A stretch of DNA of 43,128 nt, taken from positions 1-43,128 of the forward strand of contig JAKSOT010000008.1 in the NCBI GenBank assembly GCA_024405455.1, written 5' to 3'. Shown in pieces: positions 6,759 to 14,757 of the stretch; positions within the stretch are counted from its first letter, which is position 1, and each line of letters starts with the position of its first letter. The notes beneath the pieces were generated by a model. That model saw only the letters and a list, made by a program, of their open reading frames with translations, had not been told where the DNA came from and ran no database searches. This stretch comes from Akkermansia sp. Its GTDB lineage: Bacteria > Verrucomicrobiota > Verrucomicrobiia > Verrucomicrobiales > Akkermansiaceae. A program made the position numbers and the translations under genes.

Positions 6759-8627
6759 CTTGCGTCTCCTTGCCGCCAGGGCGGCAAGCGCAAGCAGGGA
6801 CAATGTGCCCGTGGTGGGTTCCGGGGTCTTGGGCACCAACAGTTTGAGGAACTGGGTGTTGCCCTGGCCCTGTTCCAGGACCAACTGGGCCTTGGCCTCG
6901 AGTATGGGCGTATCCTTGCTGGGGTCGCCGTACTGGTAGATGTTGTACTCCTTGTTGAGCAGGGACTCGTCGATTTTGATGCCGAGCGCCGAGCTCACGA
7001 GCGTGACGGAACTGCCGGGCTGCCAATCCATCGCCTCCATGGCGTCGAACGTGAGGGACAATGCCGGGACGGGAGACCCTTCCGCGGGAATGGCAAAGCC
7101 GGTGAGGTCAAGTTCCGCCTCCTTCAGCGTAATCATGGGGTCGCCGCTGGTCAACAGGCTCTTCACCATGTGGAAGTTCAGCGCCTGCATGCCCTGCAGG
7201 CTGTTGGCGGTGATGCCGGAGCCGTACACGTCCACGGAGTTGCCGCTGCTTTTGGAACTGGCTATGGCGCCGAAGACATCGCCCAGCTCCATGGCATTGC
7301 CATTAATGTTCCCGGAAGTCCCGGGTAAGGCGACGGTGGCGCCTTCTCCAATCAGGTAGACCCCGTTGTTCTTGGTGGTCTTGGCTTCTGCTCCGGCCAC
7401 GGTGCCCGTGACCTTGCCGCCCGCGACGATGACCACATTCTGCTCGGCGTAGTTGCCGCGGGCGCCGTAGACGTCAGCCATCTGCCCGCCGGTGACAAGT
7501 ACGCCGTTTTTGTTGGCTCTGTTGGCACTGCAACCGCCGTACAGGGCAGCATCAATCGTGCCGCCCGTCACGGTGATGTAGTTCTGGTTGACTGCTGTAC
7601 CCGCTGTTTCGCTGTAGCCTCCGAAAACATCGCAGCCCACCCGGGTGCTGCTGGTGCTGTTGCCGTTGATGGCGACAGAGTTGTTGGTGACGTCGCCGAC
7701 TTTGGAGACGCCGCCGCACACGAATACGTCCTCAGGGTTGGCGGACGTGCCGACGGCAACCTTGGCGCCGTCCTTGATGGTGACGGTGTTGTTCTTGCTG
7801 TAAGAGGAGGCGTCATCGCCCGATGCGAGGCCTCCGATTACAATTTTGTCCACGGTGCCGGAGATTTCAACGGTGTTTCTTTCGCTGTAGCTGGTGGCCG
7901 ATGCACCGCCGTACACTTCGCCGGCCTTGGCTCCGATCTGAATTGTGACTCTGTTGTAGGTGCTGTAGGATGCGTTGGCGGCGTTATCCGCTCCGTTGAC
8001 AACGGTATCCTCGTCACCGAGAACCTCTCCCTCCTCCATTGTTTTGTTTACCTCAACATTGGGGGCTTCTATCCCGGAATCGCCGCCACAAACGATATTC
8101 GCCTGGGCGCCGAAGGTAAGGGTGACCCGGTTGTCCTCCGTCGTGCCCTCGCCTGCACAGTAGCCGCCGATGACATTGCCGACAACATTGCCGGAAATCG
8201 AGACCTCGTTCTTATCCGCATCGTGTGCCTTGCTGTAGCCGCCGTAGACACTGCCTGTGACATTGCCGATAGACATACTGACCGTGTTGTTGTCCGCTTC
8301 GCCAGCAACACTGTAGCCGCCGTAGATGCCGGCCACGGTGCCGCTTTCCATGGTGACGGTTGAGTTGGTGGCCCAGGCCTGCGTGTTTTCCGCGGCGTAC
8401 GCGGCGTACGCGCCGTACACCTGGTAGTCCTTCTTGGCATCCGGATTCGTCCCGGAGGCGATGGTTACATCGCCGTATTCGGCAATTTTGTCAGTGTCTG
8501 AGTATATGCCGATGTAGGAGTTCGGAACGTCGGTCACCTCGCTACCGCCGGAGAACTCGGTGGCGAGGGCGGGCTGGATGCCCAGGAGGGCAGCCATCAG
8601 GTAGATGATGAACGGTGATTTTTTCAT
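6756..8627 (-). CDS. Large secreted beta-helix surface protein with PEP-CTERM-like anchor
   Basis: A 623-residue exported protein. Residues 1-20 form a Sec signal peptide (MKKSPFIIYLMAALLGIQPALA). The body is a chain of roughly 25-35-residue repeats in which N-x-V strands alternate with VYGGYS/VIGGY turns, the pattern of a right-handed beta-helix. The C-terminus is TPEPTTGTLSLL followed by an Ala/Leu membrane segment and RRRK, a PEP-CTERM-type sorting tail used by exosortase systems and common in Akkermansia-like genomes. ATG 8627 is chosen as the signal-peptide start; an upstream ATG would bury it. It is transcribed divergently from the acyltransferase operon, from its own promoter. Confidence 0.85.
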   Translation of the reverse strand: MKKSPFIIYLMAALLGIQPALATEFSGGSEVTDVPNSYIGIYSDTDKIAEYGDVTIASGTNPDAKKDYQVYGAYAAYAAENTQAWATNSTVTMESGTVAGIYGGYSVAGEADNNTVSMSIGNVTGSVYGGYSKAHDADKNEVSISGNVVGNVIGGYCAGEGTTEDNRVTLTFGAQANIVCGGDSGIEAPNVEVNKTMEEGEVLGDEDTVVNGADNAANASYSTYNRVTIQIGAKAGEVYGGASATSYSERNTVEISGTVDKIVIGGLASGDDASSYSKNNTVTIKDGAKVAVGTSANPEDVFVCGGVSKVGDVTNNSVAINGNSTSSTRVGCDVFGGYSETAGTAVNQNYITVTGGTIDAALYGGCSANRANKNGVLVTGGQMADVYGARGNYAEQNVVIVAGGKVTGTVAGAEAKTTKNNGVYLIGEGATVALPGTSGNINGNAMELGDVFGAIASSKSSGNSVDVYGSGITANSLQGMQALNFHMVKSLLTSGDPMITLKEAELDLTGFAIPAEGSPVPALSLTFDAMEAMDWQPGSSVTLVSSALGIKIDESLLNKEYNIYQYGDPSKDTPILEAKAQLVLEQGQGNTQFLKLLVPKTPEPTTGTLSLLALAALAARRRK

Positions 8628-8677
8628 AATGCTTGTATTTGGTGGTGTGCAGCGCGCGTGTTCCCGTGCGGCGGCGA

Positions 8678-8706
8678 AATATAGGCATGCGGGTGGCACT
8701 TGTCAA
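8678..8706 (-). promoter_or_regulatory. Promoter of the PEP-CTERM surface protein
   Basis: Consensus TTGACA (8701-8706), 17-bp spacer, TATATT (8678-8683) on the minus strand. Predicted leader of about 44 nt with no clear Shine-Dalgarno sequence. Confidence 0.75.
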
Positions 8707-8822
8707 GCCAAACATGTAATTTTTTTCATTTTCAATGATTTTTTTCAAATGCCCACCTCGGGGAGGGACGCGCTGCACAAACGCCAACTTGCGCACGCGC
8801 TCGCGAGCGCGGACAATTATGG

Positions 8823-8851
8823 TTGACGCAGGGCGGGGGGCATGGTAGAAT
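8823..8851 (+). promoter_or_regulatory. Promoter of the acyltransferase-lptD operon
   Basis: TTGACG (8823-8828), 17-bp spacer, TAGAAT (8846-8851), giving a leader of about 59 nt. It faces away from the surface-protein promoter. Confidence 0.7.
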
Positions 8852-8916
8852 TCCCACCACGGCGCGGTGCGCGCCGAGCAGAACCAACGCAAGACGTGAG
8901 AACAAGGCAAAAGATA

Positions 8917-10665
8917 ATGGACCTCACCGAATACCTGCCGGGCTGGCTGAAGCTGCCGCGGTGGCTCATCGAGTGGGGGGAACGCCGCTTGGGGTTCAGC
9001 AATTTCAACCAAGCCCACGACCACATTGAGGAGGACTGGGAGAACGGCAGCACGGAAGACTTTTTCACCCTCGCCTGCAAATACCTCAACCTGAACTTCG
9101 ATTTGGAGGGCGTGGAGAACATCCCCGCGGAGGGGCCGTGCGTGGTCACCTCCAACCACCCGCACGGGCTGAGCGACGGCCTGATGTTCGGTGCGGCGGT
9201 GATGCGGCGCCGCAAGGACATCCGCATTGTGGTGAATGATTTCCTGTACTGCGTGCGCGGCATGCGGCCATATTCCATCACGGTGAACGTGTACGGCGGC
9301 AACGATGCCAAGCGCGCCAACATAGCCGGCATGAAGGAGATGCTGGCGTGGCTGCGGGAGGGCCACTGCCTGCTGCTCTTCCCCAGCGGCTCCGTGTCCT
9401 CGCTCTCCCTGCGGCACCGCGAAATCCAGGAGGACCCCTGGCAGGCCAACATGGCCAGCATCATCGCCAAGACCCGCGCCGCCGTGGTGCCCATGCACAT
9501 CTCCGGGCACACGGGCTGGTTCTTCCAGCTGGTGACCGTGCTCGCCAAGGGCATCCGCCCGAACTTCCTGCCGCGCGAAATCAAGCGGGACGGCCGCATG
9601 CGCCACCATATCCGCCTGGGCCGCGCCGTGCCGCCCACGCTGCTCGGCCATTTCAAGGACCCGCAGAGCCTCATCGACCACCTGCGCCTGCGCTCCTCCC
9701 TGCTGCGCTACGAGACCGCCCCCGCGCCCGCGGCGCAGGCAGCGCCCGCGCCTGCGGCCCCCACATGCCCGGTGGACGCGCCGGAGCCGCCGGAGCTGCT
9801 GCAGGAGGAAATCGACGCGCTGCCGGAATCCTGCCGCTGCGTGGAGGGCGAGAACGGCGGCATGCAGGTGTACGCCGCGGAGGCGGAGCAGATTCCCCGC
9901 CTGCTGCATGAGCTCGGCCTGCAGCGCGAGAACACCTTCCGCGCCGTCGGAGAGGGCACCGGAACCGCATGCGACCTCGACCAGTACGACCCCCACTACA
10001 TCCACCTCGTCATGTGGGACCCCGCCGCCAAGTGCGTGGCCGGCGCCTACCGCATCGGCCGCACGGATTTCATCATCCGCAACAAGGGACTGGACGGCCT
10101 GTACAACGCGCAGTTCTTCCGTTTCGGCAAGCCCGTGATGAAGGTCATCTCCCGCGGCCTGGAGATGGGGCGCGCGTTCATCACCGCGCCCTACCAGCGC
10201 CAGGCCGGCTCGCTGGACACCCTCTGGATGGGTATCGCCCGCTACCTCCTCAAGCACCCGGAGTACCGCTACCTCTACGGCACCGTCAGCATCTCGCAAG
10301 ACTACACGGACTACTCGCGCCGCCTCATCCTGGGCTGGCTGCGAGCCCACTGCATGGAGGAATCCCTGGCGCGCCACGTGACCGCCAACTTCCCGCCGCA
10401 CAAGCTGGCCCTGCGCGCGGAGGACATGGCCCTGCTGCGCAGCGGGCTGGCGGACGCACGCATGCTCAACATGATGGTGATTGAGGCGGAGCCGGACCGC
10501 AAGGGCATCCCCGTGCTGCTGCGCCAGTACCTGCGGCTCAACGGCAAGATGCTCTCCTTCGGCATCGACGAGAGCTTCGGCGGTGTGCTGGACGGCCTGG
10601 TGCTGCTGGATTTGGAAACCACCACCGCCCGCTTCCTCAAGCGCTACATGGAGTCCGCCTCCTGA
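8917..10665 (+). CDS. Bifunctional OlsF-like acyltransferase (LPLAT plus GNAT) for amino-acid lipid synthesis
   Basis: A 582-residue fusion. The N-terminal half is a PlsC-type acyltransferase of the hemolysin-associated kind, with SNHPHGLSDG (79-88) and LLFPSGSVSS motifs. After an Ala/Pro linker (about 265-290), the C-terminal half is an OlsB-like GNAT N-acyltransferase with VAGAYRIGRTD and SRGLEMGRAFI segments. This domain order matches OlsF, which makes ornithine lipids by N- then O-acylation; glycine or other amino-acid lipids are equally possible. The ATG at 8917 is used because the upstream frame crosses the promoter. First gene of an operon with lptD, suggesting outer-membrane lipid work. 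Confidence 0.8.
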   Translation: MDLTEYLPGWLKLPRWLIEWGERRLGFSNFNQAHDHIEEDWENGSTEDFFTLACKYLNLNFDLEGVENIPAEGPCVVTSNHPHGLSDGLMFGAAVMRRRKDIRIVVNDFLYCVRGMRPYSITVNVYGGNDAKRANIAGMKEMLAWLREGHCLLLFPSGSVSSLSLRHREIQEDPWQANMASIIAKTRAAVVPMHISGHTGWFFQLVTVLAKGIRPNFLPREIKRDGRMRHHIRLGRAVPPTLLGHFKDPQSLIDHLRLRSSLLRYETAPAPAAQAAPAPAAPTCPVDAPEPPELLQEEIDALPESCRCVEGENGGMQVYAAEAEQIPRLLHELGLQRENTFRAVGEGTGTACDLDQYDPHYIHLVMWDPAAKCVAGAYRIGRTDFIIRNKGLDGLYNAQFFRFGKPVMKVISRGLEMGRAFITAPYQRQAGSLDTLWMGIARYLLKHPEYRYLYGTVSISQDYTDYSRRLILGWLRAHCMEESLARHVTANFPPHKLALRAEDMALLRSGLADARMLNMMVIEAEPDRKGIPVLLRQYLRLNGKMLSFGIDESFGGVLDGLVLLDLETTTARFLKRYMESAS

Positions 10666-10699
10666 GTGCGCCCTTTCCCACCACGTAGCCTTTGAACGG

Positions 10700-13264
10700 A
10701 TGATGCACGGAACGGACAGCAGGGCGGCGGTGCTCGGCACGCTCGCCACGCTTTTCCTCCACGGCGCGCTGTGGGCGCAGGACACCGCGCCCGCGCCCCT
10801 GCCGCAGGTGCCGGAGGCGGACGCCAAGCCGCAGGAGCTGCAGCTGCCCGCCGCACACCCGCTCACGGATTTCCCCAAGCGCACCGCCGCCGCGGACGAG
10901 CCCTCCCCCATGCCGCAGCTCGCGGAGGGGCAGGGCAGCATGCCGCTGCCCAACGACGAGCGCCCCGCCGCGCCCACCCTGGCCGAGATCGCGGGCATCA
11001 ACGCGCTCACCGGGCTTTCCGCCGCACCATCCATCCCCACCAACCTCGCCATCGAGAGCCGCGGCGCGGATATCCGCTACGACGCCGCACACAACACCGT
11101 CTCCTACCAGGGCGGCTCCGAGCCCATCCACATTGTCACCGACACCGGAGCGGACATCTACGCGGGCGGCGCGGCAGCCAATCTGCAGGACAAGGTGGCG
11201 GAGCTCAACGGCCCGCTCACGCTTTGCCAGGGTGAGATGATGATGCGCGGCACCGGCGGCTCCTACCGCTGGGAAAGCGGCTCCGCCGCGCTCACCGGCG
11301 TGCGCGCCAAGGTCAACGGCATCATCGTCCGCGGCTCCCGCGTGGAATACGGCAAGGACGCCCGCGGGCGCGACCTCGTCACCATCCACGACGCCTACGT
11401 CTCCACCGAGGACGTGGAGGAACCCTCCTCCTGGGTGGGCACCGGCACGCTCCGCATCGTGCCGGGGGACTACGCCTCGCTCTCCCGCCTGAGCGTGGCC
11501 ACGCGCAGCCACGACGTGGCGGTGCCCGTGCTGGGCTGGTTCTCGTTCTCTCACTCGCTCAACCCCAAGGAGGGCTACATGCCCGCCATGGGCACGCGCT
11601 CCTACTGGGGCTTCTACATGTTCAACTCCTACGGCGTGCTGCTGGGCAACCGCCGCGTGGAGGGCATCATGCCCACCGCGGACTACCTGGCCACCCTGCA
11701 TGCGGATGTCCGCACCCGCCGCGGGTTCGCCGCCGGGCTGGATTTGCAGGACATCGCCATGGCCAGCCGCAACGAGGACTTCTCCGGCATCAAGTTCTAC
11801 TACGCCCCGGACCGCGGCCACATGATCAACCCCACGGACATCCCCCGCAGCCGCATCCGCAAGCAGAGATACTACGGAGCCATGCAGGCAGGATGGGACG
11901 GAAAGCCCGAGTTCGACCCCGACGCCAGATGGTCCGCCGTCGCCAACGTCACCGCCGTTAGCGACCGCTACATGCTGCGCGACTTCTTCACCGGGCTGTG
12001 CCAGAACAACGACAAGCCGGACAACACCGTGCGCGCCGTCCGCACCTCGCGGCTCACTCAGTCCATGCTCTACGCCCGCTTCGCTCCCAACAACTACTAC
12101 GCCACGGACGAACGCCTGGAGGGCTCCTTCTACCGCGTGCGCACGCCCCTCTTCGGCTCGCGCATCAACTATGAGACCCGCAACGGCGCCGGCGTCATGC
12201 ACCAGTACATCTCCCCCATCCAGCGCCTGGAGTACAAGGACGCCCTCTCCCGCTACCGCGAGGGCCCGGAGAAGGAATACTACACCCGCCTGCTCAACAC
12301 GGACGAGTACGCCCGCGTCAACACCACCCACGAGTTCACCACGGACTTCAAGGTGCTGCGCTTCCTCAACGTCACACCCAAGGCGGGATTCGGCTACTCC
12401 GGCTACTACGGCGTGGACGGCATCGGCTCGGACAACCGCTTCATGGGATACCTCGGCTGCGATTTGGATATCCGCCTGCAGCGCCACTTCGCCGACTTCC
12501 ACTGGGACAGCATGGGCTACAAGGGACTCACCCACGTGTTGCGCCCGTACACCTCGTTCTCCCACATGTCCATCTCCTCGTCCAATGCGCTCGTGCCGCG
12601 CATCGACTGCTGGTCCACCACCATGGGCGCCAGCACCGCCGCACCCATGCCCATGGACCTGTGCAGCTTCACCGGTATCGACGGCTGGGGCAAGAGCTCC
12701 GTCTGGAGGTTCGGCATGCAGAACACCTTCTCCTCCGTCCAGGACGGCGACCGCAGGAATATCCTGGACTGGCACGCGTTCGTGGACTACAACGCGGACA
12801 ATCCCAACTCCGTGCGCGACTTCTCCAACCTGTACTCGCTGGTGCGCTTCAACCCCGGGGACACGCTGAGCCTGCGCCTGGAGAGCCTCACGCCCACCAT
12901 CCGCAACGGTGAGGACTTCCACCAGTACAACGCCGCCATCTCCCACATGCCCTGCGCCTGGTTCGAGTACACCTTCGGCGCGCGATACATCGACCACCAT
13001 CCCCTCCAGGAGGATTCCAACCAGCTATACGCACAGGCCAACCTGCGCATCAACGAGTGCTACACCCTCACAGGCCGCGCCTACATGGACATCACGGAGG
13101 GCCGCAGCCCGCTCCAGCAGATCTCCCTCTTCCGCAACTCCGGCGCCTGGTACATGGGCGTCAACGTCTACATGCGCGACAACGGCGGCAAACGTGAATT
13201 CGGCGTCGGCCTGGCCTTCACGCTGGAGGAGACCGGCACCTCCTTCCCCGTCCACCTCTACTAA
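10700..13264 (+). CDS. lptD: LptD-like LPS-assembly outer-membrane protein
   Basis: An 854-residue protein that would insert lipopolysaccharide into the outer leaflet of the outer membrane. It starts with a signal peptide ending near ALWAQ (residue 27). A Pro-rich stretch follows, then an OstA-type periplasmic beta-jellyroll (about 130-300: ADIRYDAAHNTVSY, GTGGSYRWESGSAALTGVRA, VRGSRVEYG). The rest is a long barrel with many aromatic alternating strands, ending FPVHLY with a terminal aromatic as expected for BAM substrates. The ATG at 10700 is directly followed by another ATG; either may be used. It lies 34 nt after the acyltransferase. Cysteines typical of the proteobacterial disulphide pattern are not obvious. 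Confidence 0.85.
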   Translation: MMHGTDSRAAVLGTLATLFLHGALWAQDTAPAPLPQVPEADAKPQELQLPAAHPLTDFPKRTAAADEPSPMPQLAEGQGSMPLPNDERPAAPTLAEIAGINALTGLSAAPSIPTNLAIESRGADIRYDAAHNTVSYQGGSEPIHIVTDTGADIYAGGAAANLQDKVAELNGPLTLCQGEMMMRGTGGSYRWESGSAALTGVRAKVNGIIVRGSRVEYGKDARGRDLVTIHDAYVSTEDVEEPSSWVGTGTLRIVPGDYASLSRLSVATRSHDVAVPVLGWFSFSHSLNPKEGYMPAMGTRSYWGFYMFNSYGVLLGNRRVEGIMPTADYLATLHADVRTRRGFAAGLDLQDIAMASRNEDFSGIKFYYAPDRGHMINPTDIPRSRIRKQRYYGAMQAGWDGKPEFDPDARWSAVANVTAVSDRYMLRDFFTGLCQNNDKPDNTVRAVRTSRLTQSMLYARFAPNNYYATDERLEGSFYRVRTPLFGSRINYETRNGAGVMHQYISPIQRLEYKDALSRYREGPEKEYYTRLLNTDEYARVNTTHEFTTDFKVLRFLNVTPKAGFGYSGYYGVDGIGSDNRFMGYLGCDLDIRLQRHFADFHWDSMGYKGLTHVLRPYTSFSHMSISSSNALVPRIDCWSTTMGASTAAPMPMDLCSFTGIDGWGKSSVWRFGMQNTFSSVQDGDRRNILDWHAFVDYNADNPNSVRDFSNLYSLVRFNPGDTLSLRLESLTPTIRNGEDFHQYNAAISHMPCAWFEYTFGARYIDHHPLQEDSNQLYAQANLRINECYTLTGRAYMDITEGRSPLQQISLFRNSGAWYMGVNVYMRDNGGKREFGVGLAFTLEETGTSFPVHLY

Positions 13265-13277
13265 CCCCACACCACCC

Positions 13278-14732
13278 ATGGCATCCAACATCCGCCGCAT
13301 CGGCATCATCCAGAACGCTCCCCTCCCCGGGGACTTTTCCAACAACCTCCGCGCCCTCGTCCAGGGCTACCGCGACTGCATCGACCACGGCGCGGAACTC
13401 GTCGTGGCACCCGCGGATGCCCTCTGCGGGCTGGACCCGCAGGACTTGGCGGAGCGCCCGTCATTCGAGGAACAGACGCAGCGCGCGCTGGACGCCCTCT
13501 CCGCGGAGCTGGGACACGCACCGCTCATCCTCGGCGGCTACCGCAGGTTCATTGCGGACGACGAGCTGTGGGACGGCATGCTCGGCGAGGACAGCGACGA
13601 TGACGGCGAGGCTGAGGAACGCCGCCGCGCCGCCTTGGTGCCGTACCTGCTGGAGCAGGACACCGTCACCGAGCTGGAGGACAGCGTGGTGACGGAAATC
13701 GACGGTCTGCGCGTGTTCGTGCGCCTCGGCGAGCGCGAGCTCCTGCCGGAGGGCGAGGACTTTGATTTGATGGTCCACCTGGCGCTCCAGCCCTGGCACG
13801 CCACCGCCGCCGCGGATTTGTTCGACACCATGCGCTGGGAGGCCACCACCAACGGCACGCCCGTGGTCCTCTGCGCCCCCGTCGGCACCGCCGGGGGCGA
13901 CATCTACGGCGGCGGCTCCTTCATTGTTTCCCAAGAGGGCAAGCCTCTGCTGCGCCTGCCGTTCTTCGAGCCCGCTGCCAAGGTGGCGGATTGGGAGAAG
14001 GGCCGCCCCTGCGCCGCCCTGCCGGAACCGCGCGACCTCCTGCGCCGCGCGCTGGAGCGCGGTATTGCGGACAGCGTCCGCAACCACGGGTTCACCGGCG
14101 CGTGCGTGCCGCTGGACCACCCGAACGGAACCCTGCTCGCCGCCCTCTGCGCCGCCGCGCTCGGCGCCTCGCATGTCTGCGGCCTCTCCTTCGCCAATGA
14201 TGAGCCCGCCGCCAAGGAACTGGGCATCACCGTCCGCAAGCTGGACGAACCGGCGGACGACAAGATGCCGGATGCCACGCGCGCCCGCCTGCGCGCAGCC
14301 ATCGCCACCGCCACGGCGGAGGAGCTGGGCTACATGCTCATCTGCCCGCTCGCCCGGCAGGACATCATGATGGGCAACTTCACCCTCTACGCGGAAACCT
14401 GCGGCGGCCTCGCGCCCCTCGGCAACCTCTACGAGATGGACCTCCACATGCTCAAGGCCCTCCTGCAGGAGGAGCATGCCGGGCTTTTCGGCGCGCTCAC
14501 CGAGCCCCACCATCCGGAGACCGACCGCATCATCCACGAGCGGGCGGACCGCAACATCCCCGCCTCGGAGCTTATCCACAACACCCCGCTTTTCGAGGAA
14601 AACGAGGTGCGCCGCGTCCAGCGCCGCATCATCGCCTCCGCCCTCAAGCGCACCCAGCTCCCCACCATCCTCCACGTGGATTCACCCGCGGAGCAAATCC
14701 ACGTTCCCACCACGCACAGGCTGAACGATTGA
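13278..14732 (+). CDS. NadE-like glutamine-dependent NAD+ synthetase homologue, predicted catalytically dead
   Basis: A 484-residue protein with the layout of two-domain NAD+ synthetase. An N-terminal nitrilase-like half opens IRRIGIIQNA, GAELVVAPADALCG. A synthetase half includes GIADSVRNHGFTGACV, MGNFTLYAETCGGLAPLGNLY and a VRRVQRRIIASALKRTQ tail. The defining residues are missing. The nitrilase Glu (FPEL) reads APAD, the Cys of the IC-E-D motif is absent around residue 148, the Lys region is degenerate, and the ATP-binding SGGxDS loop reads PLDHPNGT near residues 278-285. It is 13 nt after lptD in the same operon, so a structural or regulatory role is possible. No frameshift or stop is seen. 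Confidence 0.8.
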   Translation: MASNIRRIGIIQNAPLPGDFSNNLRALVQGYRDCIDHGAELVVAPADALCGLDPQDLAERPSFEEQTQRALDALSAELGHAPLILGGYRRFIADDELWDGMLGEDSDDDGEAEERRRAALVPYLLEQDTVTELEDSVVTEIDGLRVFVRLGERELLPEGEDFDLMVHLALQPWHATAAADLFDTMRWEATTNGTPVVLCAPVGTAGGDIYGGGSFIVSQEGKPLLRLPFFEPAAKVADWEKGRPCAALPEPRDLLRRALERGIADSVRNHGFTGACVPLDHPNGTLLAALCAAALGASHVCGLSFANDEPAAKELGITVRKLDEPADDKMPDATRARLRAAIATATAEELGYMLICPLARQDIMMGNFTLYAETCGGLAPLGNLYEMDLHMLKALLQEEHAGLFGALTEPHHPETDRIIHERADRNIPASELIHNTPLFEENEVRRVQRRIIASALKRTQLPTILHVDSPAEQIHVPTTHRLND

Positions 14733-14757
14733 GCGGGGAAATTAACGTTGGCTCCAA

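Noticed and set aside
10637..13000. A 787-codon minus-strand open frame under lptD
   Set aside because: Low-complexity Val/Gly/His/Ala translation antisense to lptD, with no family signature.
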